Assembly: GCF_010078385.1 (NCBI RefSeq) | Contig: NZ_SIJC01000004.1 | Location: 124,001 to 188,000, forward strand | Direction of reading: 5' to 3' | Origin: Chengkuizengella sediminis | GTDB taxonomy: Bacteria > Bacillota > Bacilli > Paenibacillales > KCTC-33759 | Length of the DNA: 64,000 nucleotides | In this document: piece by piece, positions 7,848 to 16,600 of the stretch | Layout: every line of letters begins with the position of its first letter | Position numbering within the stretch: the first letter of the stretch is position 1 | Translations under genes and position numbers: made by a program | The notes under the pieces: model-generated | What the model was told of the DNA's origin: nothing | The model's input: only the letters and a program-made list of their open reading frames with translations | Database searches by the model: none

Positions 7848-8126
7848 TTATCGTACAACCTGCTTAAAAGCAGGTATCCTATTTCCTATAAGGTTTTTAT
7901 CTTCAAATGACAGCAAATTTGCTGATTCTGGTACTCTAACTCTTGAAATATGGATACCTTTCAAACAAGAATCACACCATATTTCTAAATACCCTATTCT
8001 AGTTTCAGTATCACCAACATATTGAAAATCAACCGTTTCTTTTTGACATTCAGGACACTGGAAATTTGTCCATGTGGAACTTGAAATATCAGCACTCAAT
8101 TTTAGCCAAGTAGAAAAATCTCCCAT
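7848..8126 (-). CDS. Zinc-ribbon-like immunity protein for the zincin toxin tip
   Basis: This 92-aa protein has CPEC and CDSC pairs separated by about 30 residues, a four-cysteine zinc-ribbon arrangement. The rest is beta-rich (DFQYVGDTETRIGYLEIW), with a basic C-terminal tail. The gene begins 6 bases after the stop of the intact zincin toxin tip and ends at a strong terminator, so it is almost certainly the immunity partner. The function (binding and blocking the peptidase) is inferred from position. I do not recognise a named family. The cysteine pairs might hold the protein together or interfere with the toxin's metal site. Confidence 0.7.
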   Translation of the reverse strand: MGDFSTWLKLSADISSSTWTNFQCPECQKETVDFQYVGDTETRIGYLEIWCDSCLKGIHISRVRVPESANLLSFEDKNLIGNRIPAFKQVVR

Positions 8127-8132
8127 AATGCA

Positions 8133-8924
8133 TTAACCCCCATTAATTTGATAATATTTCCACCATAATTCTTCAGAAGCATACGCACCTTTTTCAAAAT
8201 CTATAAGAGTGTCACTATTAGGTGCTCCAAAAGTTTTAGTTTGGTATATATGAGTTCTTTCATGACCTAGGGTTTTAACCAAGTTTTCAGAGTCAGTAAA
8301 AGCATCAGGATATAGTTCTATTACCTTTCCTTTGGGATCAGCCCATCCATATAATCCCTTTCCTACTAATTCAGGATCCCTTACAATCCTTATTTTGATA
8401 CCGTCCAATCCAACTCCTGCTTTTGAAGCAATCTTATCTACTTCTCTCAATTGCATTGGTATTGATAAATCCTTAAACTGACCTGTATTAGCCTCTCTAC
8501 GATATAAGGGATTACTTCCCTCCTTAATACTAATAGGTGCTACAGTATTATTTTTAGCTGTTTTTGCAATGCTAGCAACACTGGAAACTTGTTTTATCTT
8601 TGCAACAGGTACAATATTACCACCTATTAGCGACCCAATCATATTTGATCTTTTATTCCCATCGGCTTCCTTAAAAGCTTGATAAGCCTGTTCACCACTA
8701 TTGTAAACAGCTTTACCGGTTTGGATCGGATGTAAGGCAGCATAACCGATATTTTTACCTGTCTCTATAGGATGCGACGCTGCATCCCAAAGTCCTTCAG
8801 CGGTAGACCAAATCCCTTCACCTACACCCACAATTGCATTTCCAGCTATTGAAAAGAATCCAACATCATCACTATCTCGACTTAAACCAAACGGATCAAT
8901 ATAACTTATCGGATTTCCATTCAC
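8133..8924 (-). CDS. Displaced Rhs tip with intact HExxH zincin toxin
   Basis: The 263-codon open frame begins inside the Rhs terminal core (NGNPISYIDPFGLSRDSDD). It continues through a linker almost identical to that of the full-length Rhs (GVGEGIWSTAEGLWDAASHP) into a unique domain with GHERTHIYQ (H221, E222, H225), the HExxH zinc-peptidase motif. Glutamates at 244 and 251-252 (FEKGAYASEE) are candidates for the third ligand. There is no Rhs N-terminus or secretion signal. The first possible start is a GTG with no RBS, so the tip is probably silent until recombined onto the Rhs gene. It shows no stops or shifts, unlike the cassette next to it. Its immunity gene follows after 6 bases. The toxin class is confident; the substrate is unknown. 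Confidence 0.8.
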   Translation of the reverse strand: MNGNPISYIDPFGLSRDSDDVGFFSIAGNAIVGVGEGIWSTAEGLWDAASHPIETGKNIGYAALHPIQTGKAVYNSGEQAYQAFKEADGNKRSNMIGSLIGGNIVPVAKIKQVSSVASIAKTAKNNTVAPISIKEGSNPLYRREANTGQFKDLSIPMQLREVDKIASKAGVGLDGIKIRIVRDPELVGKGLYGWADPKGKVIELYPDAFTDSENLVKTLGHERTHIYQTKTFGAPNSDTLIDFEKGAYASEELWWKYYQINGG

Positions 8925-9000
8925 ATAAGCGTATATTCAGTGATAAGCTGCTACTAATGCAATCTTGAACAAATTCGGATTATAGTAACGTGACTTAGAA
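8925..9000 (-). pseudogene. Fragment of Rhs terminal core ahead of the zincin tip
   Basis: The minus strand reads RYYNPNLFKIALVAAYH, then a stop, then IYAYVNGNP. This corresponds to RYYNPEIKRF...SSLSLNKYAYVNGNP of the intact protein with several small deletions. It shows that the cassette at 8133 once joined a longer core that has since been trimmed. Confidence 0.7.
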
Positions 9001-9011
9001 GAATTCATAAT

Positions 9012-9057
9012 CCTTGATTAAAGATGAAAGTACCATCCCAGAAGAGGATGATACTTT
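9012..9057. terminator. Repeated hairpin AAAGTA-CATCC/GGATG-TACTTT (copy 2)
   Basis: This is the same block as 6492-6541: CTTGATTAAAGATG, then the stem AAAGTACCATCC / GGATGATACTTT, then TTTTT on the plus side. It lies between a small immunity-like relic and the next Rhs core fragment. Confidence 0.5.
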
Positions 9058-9106
9058 TTAAAAAAACTTAAATTGATTTTTGTAGTTGAAAACTCTATAT
9101 GAAACT

Positions 9107-9236
9107 TTATTTAGATCTATTTAAAAATTTTTTAACTGTTGCTATCTTTCTCTTCTTTTCTGCTGATATAAAATCACCGATTTATTCTATTCTCACGACA
9201 CCAGGTCGTAATAATATCGTTTATATCTTTAGACAT
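9107..9236 (-). pseudogene. Small frameshifted gene, probable immunity or antitoxin relic
   Basis: From ATG at 9236 the frame gives MSKDINDIITTWCRENRINR and a stop. The next frame continues as GDFISAEKKRKIATVKKFLN, then RSK and TAA at 9107. The joined product would be about 43 residues with a basic helical C-terminus. It lies 22 bases after the 9259 immunity gene and may have been a second cassette gene. No family was recognised. Confidence 0.4.
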
Positions 9237-9258
9237 ATGATTACATCTCCTATTGCTA

Positions 9259-9579
9259 CTAACCAACTTTGTAATTGAGATGAAAACCTGCTTTTGAAAT
9301 CACTTCTGTGACATTATTCAAAAAATCTCGGCAACTCTGTGGTATATTGTTTTTAAAGTGTATCTTAATTTCGAAATCTCTTCCTTTAGCTTGTTCGTAT
9401 ACTGAATACACTTCTCCACTTTCAAGAAAACTTAAATACATATTTAACTTTTCTTGAAGTAAAAGTAGATGCTCTTCCTCATTATTCCAATCAAGACTAT
9501 CAAAGATCGCAAGGGTAACATATCCTGTTAAATTATCAATTCCAATAGCATCCACTTCTCTTATATTTTGTACTGACAT
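9259..9579 (-). CDS. Immunity protein of the REase-like Rhs tip (DUF6572-like)
   Basis: The protein is 106 aa, soluble and acidic: REVDAIGIDNLTGYVTLAIFDSLDW, then EEEHLLLLQEKLNMYLSFLE, SGEVYSVYEQAKGRDF and IKIHFKN. As I recall, this pattern (DAIGID-TG-V-L-I-DHLDW, EEHLLLLQEK-N-YL-F-ESGE) belongs to small proteins annotated DUF6572, found beside polymorphic toxins in Bacillota. It starts 15 bases after the stop of the tip at 9595, so it is the expected partner of that nuclease. The immunity role is inferred from position; the family name is from memory and should be confirmed. Confidence 0.75.
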   Translation of the reverse strand: MSVQNIREVDAIGIDNLTGYVTLAIFDSLDWNNEEEHLLLLQEKLNMYLSFLESGEVYSVYEQAKGRDFEIKIHFKNNIPQSCRDFLNNVTEVISKAGFHLNYKVG

Positions 9580-9594
9580 TCGCTTCCCTCCATA

Positions 9595-11586
9595 CTATTG
9601 TTTTCGCTTAATTTCTACCTTTGTTGGAGGAATCTGTGTACCTCCAATGTAAGGAGGCTTTCCTTTCCCAACTACAATTCCTCCCGTTTGTCCAATCTCT
9701 GGAAAAGCTTTCTTTTGATTTTTTGTTAATGGTGCTGTAGCAGATGCTTTGCACTCTACACATTCTAATTTTCCTGTTTGCTTATTTTTTCCAATCATAT
9801 CGATTCTAGTTCTTACTCCACTCTGAGTTTTAATAGTAATTTGTGGTTGAATTTCACTATGAGTTTCAAACATTTTATTAAGCTGTTCTTTTTCACATGC
9901 CTCACCAGCAGCCTTATTTTTTTGTAGTTGAGTTTTCCCCTTACCTAGTTGAATACCAATATTATCTCCTGCCATAGGATAAGATAGACTAGTAGGAGCC
10001 TCATTATGTTTTATAACTTTAGTGCTAGACTCTTTCGTTGCTTTTACACCTGATGCTGCCTTTCCTAGCTTTCCTAACTTTAATACTTTACCTGCTGGAA
10101 AGAGACTTGCTCCTGCAATGACCTTTGCAGTGAAAGAAGCATCTGAATCTATTAAGGTTTTAGCATCATCCAATACAAGAAAATCGGCTGTAACTTTCGT
10201 AATATTCCAAGCTGTTCCGAAAAATCCAACATCATCACTATCTCGACTTAAACCAAAGGGATCAATATAACTTATCGGGTTCCCATTCACATAAGCATAT
10301 TTATTCAGGGATAAACTGCTGCTAATGCTGCCTTGAACGACATCCCGATTAATAAATCGTTTGATTTCAGGGTTATAATAACGTGCCCGCATGTAATACA
10401 GACCGTTTTCGTCTGTCATCACTCCATATCTTCCATTATACAAGAATGGATGGTTGGTTGTCCCCTCTGAATAAATCAGTTCACCATACGGTGAATATGC
10501 ATATTGATCAGTTGTATTCCCATCTACATTGGTTAAAGCAACGGTACTCCCTCTACGGTCATAATGATATACACTATAATTTCCACTTACATCTTCTTGT
10601 GATACTAGCCCTAATCCATATACATAATACGTTAATGGATTCCCTTCTTCGTCCACTTCCATTAACAATTGACTGTAAACGGCATGAGGATTCACAACTT
10701 GATAGACCTTCTCATTCGTTAATGTATGGGTCATTGAAGTCCGAATATCTTCGGCATTATACGTATAGGTGAAATCTCCTGCACGGATCAAACGGTTTTG
10801 GGAGTCATATTCCATTTGCTGCATGGTACCTTGTAACGGACCTTGAATCATATTGCCGTCTGCATCGTAGAGTACATTCTCACCCTTATATGTTTCTATT
10901 CGATTATCTGACGTGTATGTGATGTTTGTTTCTTCTGTAGATCCATCGGTTATTTCTTGAATCGTTTGGATGTTTCCACCGATATCATATCCATATTGGT
11001 AGTTCACACTCGATGGATTGAACGGATTTAAGAAATTGCCTGCTTGGGTTAGTCGGTTTAATTCATCATAAAGATAGTTTTTATCCCCTTCGGTCTTCAC
11101 ATTACTGGATGCATCATACGTAAAGGCTTCTTGATGAATAATGTTTCCATCTTTCGTTTCATCTTTTAACTTGATCAATTGCCCTGCTACATCATACGTT
11201 CTCGTTTCCTTTGAACCATCTGGACGAACGGTAGAAATGAGTTTGTTATTTTCATCATAAGTATAACTCGTCACTCTCCCGGCCCAGTCCATCACACTTT
11301 TCAAATTCCCAGCTTCATCATACGTATAAGAAACGGTTTTTCCATCAGGATAAATAAGCTGTGATAAATTGCCCACTTCGTCATATCGATATTCGATTTT
11401 GTTTCCATTCTCATCGACATACGAGATAATACGATCGAGTGCATCATACGTTCTCGTAATCGTTATCCCCTCTTGATCTGTCACCGAAAGCAGATTGTGA
11501 TTGTCATCATAAGTTCGACTCACTTCCGATTCCGGTGTGTTCGTTTTGATTAAACGTCCGACTTCATCGTACGCATAAGTGGTCAC
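9595..11586 (-). CDS. N-terminally truncated Rhs with PD-(D/E)xK-like nuclease tip
   Basis: The 663-codon frame begins in the YD-repeat region. It carries the complete Rhs terminal core (RYGVMTDENGLYYMRARYYN, PISYIDPFGL), then a linker (VTADFLVLDDAKTLIDS, MAGDNIGIQLGKGK) and a nuclease-like tip. The tip has IDMIGKNKQTGKLECVECKA (D596, E611, K613), the D...ExK pattern of restriction-endonuclease-fold toxins. There is no signal peptide. The frame begins only because an upstream base deletion (about 11664-11670) breaks the longer copy, and the nominal GTG start has no clear RBS. It is therefore a displaced tip with about 1.8 kb of duplicated core, probably silent. The immunity gene at 9259 follows. 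The C-terminal activity is inferred from the motif. Confidence 0.8.
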   Translation of the reverse strand: MTTYAYDEVGRLIKTNTPESEVSRTYDDNHNLLSVTDQEGITITRTYDALDRIISYVDENGNKIEYRYDEVGNLSQLIYPDGKTVSYTYDEAGNLKSVMDWAGRVTSYTYDENNKLISTVRPDGSKETRTYDVAGQLIKLKDETKDGNIIHQEAFTYDASSNVKTEGDKNYLYDELNRLTQAGNFLNPFNPSSVNYQYGYDIGGNIQTIQEITDGSTEETNITYTSDNRIETYKGENVLYDADGNMIQGPLQGTMQQMEYDSQNRLIRAGDFTYTYNAEDIRTSMTHTLTNEKVYQVVNPHAVYSQLLMEVDEEGNPLTYYVYGLGLVSQEDVSGNYSVYHYDRRGSTVALTNVDGNTTDQYAYSPYGELIYSEGTTNHPFLYNGRYGVMTDENGLYYMRARYYNPEIKRFINRDVVQGSISSSLSLNKYAYVNGNPISYIDPFGLSRDSDDVGFFGTAWNITKVTADFLVLDDAKTLIDSDASFTAKVIAGASLFPAGKVLKLGKLGKAASGVKATKESSTKVIKHNEAPTSLSYPMAGDNIGIQLGKGKTQLQKNKAAGEACEKEQLNKMFETHSEIQPQITIKTQSGVRTRIDMIGKNKQTGKLECVECKASATAPLTKNQKKAFPEIGQTGGIVVGKGKPPYIGGTQIPPTKVEIKRKQ

Positions 11587-12023
11587 TTGTTCTCTCGCAT
11601 TTTTCTTTTCGGTTAATAGATCACGACCATCATATTGATACGTGATCCCACCACCACTGTCGAACGCTCTTTAATTAATCTTCCTGCTGCATCATATTCA
11701 AAAGAGGTTTGCACGCCATTCGCATCAGTGAATGCTAGTAATTGACCTTTAGAGTCAAAGGATTGCTAACTTATACCGCCCATAGCGTCTACAACTTGTA
11801 CCAGTTGACTTACCGCATCATATTGATACGTTTGTACATTTTCTAACGGATCTGTTAGTGTGGTCAACCGTCCGTTTTTGTCATAGGCTTGTGTCGTTGT
11901 ATTGCCTAGTGCATCCGTTGTTTGAATCGGTTGATAGCCATCGTTATATACAATCGATGTGATCTGATTGTCTTTTGCATCCTTTTGCGAAATCAGGTTA
12001 CCAACGGCATCATATTGCGTTGT
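10230..12023 (-). repeat. Direct duplication of Rhs core DNA (sister copy 14430-16223)
   Basis: The 1.8-kb block runs parallel to the full-length gene at a constant offset of 4199-4200 bases, with scattered substitutions. The offset changes by one base at about 11664-11670, where the copy has lost one nucleotide. Homology ends at about 12023, where the copy turns into unrelated sequence, and resumes tip-specific sequence left of about 10230. It is a ready substrate for homologous recombination with the intact gene. Confidence 0.9.
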
Positions 12024-12035
12024 CAATTGCTTCAT
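11587..12035 (-). pseudogene. Broken 5' part of the duplicated Rhs core
   Basis: This is the continuation of the duplicated core upstream of the 9595-11586 frame. Two lesions are visible against the intact gene: a single-base deletion near 11664-11670, and TAG at about 11766 (GGIS-stop) in place of the intact CAG (GGISQQS). The piece 11766-12035 remains open for 89 codons (QYDAVGNLISQKDAKDNQ) but begins with foreign codons MKQ at the duplication edge. It is not expected to yield a functional protein. Confidence 0.85.
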
Positions 12036-12093
12036 TATTTGACTACAGAATTTAGATTATGCAGTTAGTATTTTATACCTAAAAATACTAAAA

Positions 12094-12131
12094 TGCGATG
12101 GAATGACTTGGTTTTGTCAATTCCATCGCTC
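12094..12131 (-). terminator. Terminator of the DUF4279-like immunity gene
   Basis: A strong hairpin, GCGATGGAATTGACAAAACC...GTCATTCCATCGC on the minus strand, is followed by ATTTTAGTATTTTT. It lies about 40 bases beyond the 12173 stop. Confidence 0.75.
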
Positions 12132-12172
12132 TTGTACTGAGTTATGTTGTCAGATACTAAATATTATTACAG

Positions 12173-12577
12173 TTAGTCTTCAACTTTTCCATATGATATT
12201 ATATCAAAATCAATTCCAATTCCTAGAGCATTAAGCTTCTCAATGGAACTACTTGACATAGATATGCCTATTTGTCCAAAATCAGTTACAAGATAACAAG
12301 TTATACCGACATACTCATATTGGTTTTTTAACAAAACAACATACTCTCTATTCTTATTCAATTCATCTATCAACTCTTCTAATACCTCAGAAATATTATC
12401 TAATGTCGAATATTCTTTTTCGAATCTCCAGATATCAAATTTCGCTATTCTTGAACTTGTTATTTTTTGTCCTTTTTTTATAGTTTTTGTAGGTTTGATT
12501 CCGATATTAGAACTTACTTTTTTGAAGTCCAGTTCATCTTCTCTTATTGAAAATACAATTCTTCCTATTGATTTCAT
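12173..12577 (-). CDS. DUF4279-like immunity protein
   Basis: The 134-aa protein starts MKSIGRIVFSIREDELDF. It has KVSSNIGIKPTKTIKKGQKI followed by FDIWRFEKEY, and a later helix VLEELIDELNKN. This is the layout of DUF4279 proteins (F-I-G-D-LdP---l-igi-Pt---kkG, then s-W), which often neighbour toxin genes. It starts 13 bases after the stop of the displaced tip at 12591, so it is read as that tip's immunity protein. It has its own terminator. Family assignment is by pattern; the immunity function is inferred from position. Confidence 0.75.
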   Translation of the reverse strand: MKSIGRIVFSIREDELDFKKVSSNIGIKPTKTIKKGQKITSSRIAKFDIWRFEKEYSTLDNISEVLEELIDELNKNREYVVLLKNQYEYVGITCYLVTDFGQIGISMSSSSIEKLNALGIGIDFDIISYGKVED

Positions 12578-12590
12578 AACTACCTCTTTT

Positions 12591-13358
12591 CTACTTCAAG
12601 ATTTCTTTAAGTTCTTTTGCTAAATCAAGTAGTTCTTGATATGAGAAATTCTGATTAGCTTTCATACCTTCATACGCTTTAATTTCATGAATATAATTAC
12701 CAAATTCAGTTGTATCTACACCAACTTCTTTAGCAGCATCTCTAACTTGTTTCAAATCTTTCTTGACCATTTTCCAATTTCCGCTGTCAAGAATTCCCCT
12801 GTCAAGTTCATCAAATGTTGACGGTATATCATACTCATCTAGTAAATCATATGGGTTAGTTTTACCCGTCCCCTTACCTAGTTGAATATCAATATTATCT
12901 CCAGCCATAGGCTGAGGTAGACTAGTAGGAGCCTCAATCTTCTCAGACTTGCCCCAACCAAATAGCTTCTTAACCCCTGTAATGGCTTTATCTCCAGCCC
13001 AGATGACACCTTTTGTGGCATACTTTCCTGCATGTTTTGCCCCTGGAATAGGAACTACACTAGTAACTGTACCTACTCCCTCTGCCCATCGATCAGCAGT
13101 AGATAATTTTTCTCCAGTTATATAATCATATCCAGATGCAGCTTGCTGAAAACCTTTAGCCGTTCCTATACCAGGGATAAAGTCGGCTCCGAAACTTGTG
13201 GCTTTCTTATACCAACTAACATCATCACTATCTCGACTTAAACCAAACGGATCAATATAACTTATCGGATTTCCATTGATAAAATACTTGTTTAATGATA
13301 CTACTAAAGTTTCCTTGAACGATGTCCTTATTAATAGCAAGTCTTCATTACAAAACAA
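12591..13358 (-). CDS. Displaced Rhs tip with unidentified toxin domain
   Basis: The open frame holds NGNPISYIDPFGLSRDSDD, then a linker (WYKKATSFGADFIPGIGTAK; YDYITGEKLSTADRWAEG; MAGDNIDIQLGKG) and a roughly 95-residue C-terminal domain starting TGKTNPYDLLDEYDIPSTFD and ending YQELLDLAKELKEILK. The tip is mostly helical and acidic, with no catalytic motif I recognise. HEIKAYEGMK is its most distinctive patch. The nominal start lies in out-of-frame core homology: another frame reads INKDIVQGNFSSI, matching INRDVVQGSISSS, so a frameshift separates the true core from this frame. The gene therefore lacks both Rhs body and proper start and looks like a stored tip. A DUF4279-like immunity gene follows. 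Confidence 0.7.
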   Translation of the reverse strand: MFCNEDLLLIRTSFKETLVVSLNKYFINGNPISYIDPFGLSRDSDDVSWYKKATSFGADFIPGIGTAKGFQQAASGYDYITGEKLSTADRWAEGVGTVTSVVPIPGAKHAGKYATKGVIWAGDKAITGVKKLFGWGKSEKIEAPTSLPQPMAGDNIDIQLGKGTGKTNPYDLLDEYDIPSTFDELDRGILDSGNWKMVKKDLKQVRDAAKEVGVDTTEFGNYIHEIKAYEGMKANQNFSYQELLDLAKELKEILK

Positions 13359-13383
13359 TGGTCAAGCTATTTAGCTTGACCAT
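13358..13383 (-). terminator. Terminator of the Rhs/immunity operon
   Basis: A perfect stem ATGGTCAAGCT/AGCTTGACCAT with a 4-base loop is followed on the minus strand by TGTTTTG. It lies 38 bases past the stop of the small immunity gene and separates the active operon from the displaced cassettes. Confidence 0.8.
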
Positions 13384-13420
13384 CAAGTTAGTCTATTAGA
13401 ACTCGATTCTTATATTTATA

Positions 13421-13630
13421 TTAATCTTTGTGAATTTCAGATAATATTTTTTTGGCAACTTCACGAATTGTATATTCATCATATGATCCACCAATAGAAT
13501 AACAAGTTTCTAAAACATCATTAGCAAATTTTTCTATTTCATTAGAAAATGCTTCTGGTTTAATTTTTTTCAACTCTTGTCTAACAATTTTTTTTGCTCT
13601 ATCTATATCCTCTTTGTTTGGCATATACAT
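13421..13630 (-). CDS. Small immunity protein of the full-length Rhs toxin
   Basis: The product is about 69 aa. The start is taken as the ATG at 13630 (MYMPNKEDIDRAKKIV), because AGGTGG stands 5 bases ahead; an upstream TTG at 13654 would overlap the Rhs stop and lies before this RBS. The protein is helical and charged, with no cysteines or membrane segment, and ends YTIREVAKKILSEIHKD. It begins 10 bases after the Rhs stop at 13641 and shares its transcript, so it is the expected immunity protein. No family was recognised; the helical composition fits a small protein that caps a toxin domain. Confidence 0.7.
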   Translation of the reverse strand: MYMPNKEDIDRAKKIVRQELKKIKPEAFSNEIEKFANDVLETCYSIGGSYDEYTIREVAKKILSEIHKD

Positions 13631-13640
13631 TACTACCACC

Positions 13641-16600
13641 TCACTTTTTATCAATTAATGTAAAGTTTGATTTATAAGGGATTGGTAAATTTCTTGGTAA
13701 TTGCTCAATAGCATCTATACTATCTAATTTTATCTGTTGATTTGTAATTACTTGTGTTGCTCCACCCTGACCATACTCTACAAAATCTTTTGTAATGGGC
13801 TCTAAATATGGAGCTTTCCCCCATTTTCCATTAGGGACTCGAATATCCGTTAGTTGTAAGGTATCAAATGTAACTCTAATTGACCCATCATGTGGAATTT
13901 GTAATTTCCCAGGATTAGCTGTATCAAATTTATCAAATGAAAAATATGTTCCATGGGAATTTTCCGGTATACTCATTGTTGATTTCATATTATCTAAATA
14001 GGGTGCATCCTTTGAAATATACCTGTATCCTGTTGAAGGAATCGCTGTTCCATTTGGTGCTACATAAAAATCTGGTTTTGAAGCTTGTTCTGCAACATTA
14101 ACAGGATTACTATTATTCTTAACTTTATTTGAAATCTCACCGACTTTAGATGCTTGCCTTATCTTCCCGACAGGAAAAATATTTGCACCTATTGCTGATC
14201 CAATCATGTTTGATCTCTCGTTCCCATCAGCTTCCATAAAAGCATAGTAAGCCTGTTCACCACTATGGTAAACAGCTTTACCGGTTTGAATCGGGTGCAT
14301 CACTGCATACCCAATATTCTTACCTGTTTGTAAAGGATGTGATGCTGCATCCCAAAGACCCTCACCTGTAGCCCAAATCCCTTCACCTACACCCAAAACT
14401 GCGTTTCCAGCTATTGAAAGAACTCCTACATCATCACTATCTCGACTTAAACCAAACGGATCGATATAACTTATCGGGTTCCCATTCACATAAGCATATT
14501 TATTCAGGGATAAGCTGCTGCTGATACTTCCTTGAACGACGTCCCGATTGATGAATCGTTTGATCTCTGGATTGTAGTATCGTGCGCGCATGTAATACAG
14601 ACCGTTCTCGTCTGTCATCACTCCATATCTTCCATTATACAGGAATGGATGGTTGGTTGTCCCCTCGTAATAAATCAGTTCACCATACGGTGAATAGGCA
14701 TATTGATCTGTAAGGTTCCCATCTATATTCGTTAAAGCAACGGTACTTCCTCTGCGGTCATAATGATATACACTATAATTTCCACTTACAACTTCTTGTG
14801 CAATCAACCCTAATCCATACACATAATACGTTAACGGATTCCCCTCTTCGTCCACTTCCATTAGCAATTGACTGTAAACGGCATGAGGATTCACAACTTG
14901 ATAGACTCTCTCATTCGTTGATGTATTGGTGATCGAAGTACGGATATTTTCCGCATTATACGTATACGTGAAATCTCCTGCACCGATCAAACGGTTTTGG
15001 GAATCATATTCCATTTGCTGCATAACACCTTGTAATGGACCTTGAATCATATTACCGTCTGCATCATAAAGTACACTTTCACCCTTATAAGTTTCTATTC
15101 GATTATCTGACGTATACGTGATGTTCGTTTCTTCTGTAGACAAATCCGTTATTTCTTGAATCGATTGGATGTTTCCACCGAGATCATATCCATATTGATA
15201 GTTCAAACTCGATTGATCTAAAGGATTTAGGAAATTATCTGCTTGGGTTAATCGGTTTAATTCATCATAAAGATAGTTTTTATCCCCTTCCGTCTTCACA
15301 TTGCTTGATGGATCATACGTAAAGCTTTCTTGATGAATAATGTTTCCGTCTTTCGTTTCATCTTTTACCTCGATGAGTTGTCCTGCCACATCATACGTTC
15401 TCGTTTCGTTTGATCCATCCGGACGAACGGTAGAAATAAGTTTATTATTTTCATCATAAGTATAACTTGTCACTCTTCCTGCCCAATCCGTCACACTTTT
15501 TAAATTCCCAGCTTCGTCATACGTATAAGTAACGGTTTTTCCATCAGGATAAATAAGCTGTGATAAATTGCCCACTTCGTCATAGCGATATTCGATTTTA
15601 TTTCCATTCTCATCCACATACGAAACAATTCGATTAAGTGTATCATAAGTTCTCGTAATGGTTTTTCCATCTTGATCTGCCACCGTAAGCAGATTGTGAT
15701 TGTCATCATACGTTCGACTGACTTCGGATTCTGATGTGTTCGTTTTGATTAAACGTCCAATTCCATCGTACGCATAAGTGGTCACTTGTTCTCTCGCATT
15801 TTTCTTTTCGGTGATTAAATCACGACCATCATAATGATACGTGATTCCCCCACCACTATCGAATGTTTCTTTAATTAATCTTCCTGCTGCATCATATTCA
15901 AAGGAGGTTTGCACCCCATTGGCATCGGTGAATGCTAGTAACTGGCCTTTAGAATCAAAGGATTGCTGACTTATACCGCCCATAGCGTCTACCACTTGTA
16001 CCAGTTGATTCACGGCATCATATTGATACGTTTGTACATTTTCTAACGGATCAGTCAATGTAGTTAACCGTCCGTTTTTGTCATAGGCTTGTGTCGTTGT
16101 ATTTCCTAGTGCATCCGTTGTTTGAATCGGTTGATAGCTATCGTTATATACAATCGATGTGATCTGATTGTCTTTTGCATCTTTTTGAGAAATCAAATTA
16201 CCAACGGCATTATATTGCGTTGTTAACGTATGGCTTAATGGATCGGTGATGCCCGTCTGTCTTCCCATCGCATCATATGTCGTGATCGTGGTGTTTCCTA
16301 ATGGATCGGTGACATTCGTGAGTCGTCCTTCCTTGTCATAAGCATATTGAGTCAGCTGGCCTAAAGCATCTTCTTCTTGAATCAAGGCATTATTTTTATT
16401 GTAAGTATAGGTCGTTACATTCCCAGCCGCATCGGTTTTCGTGATGGTATTGCTGTTTTTGTCATGCGTAAACTGAGTCACTCCATTTAACGCATTCGTT
16501 TCACTTAATAGATTGCCTAAGGCATCGAAAGCAAAGGTACTTGTATTTCCTTCTGGATCGGTCGTACTGATTAAACGATCCATGTTGTCATACGTATACG

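Noticed and set aside
15500..15709. Frames inside the Rhs gene (for example here and at 10022-10772, 19657-19938)
   Set aside because: Shadows of repetitive YD codons in other frames; no start signals and no independent evidence.
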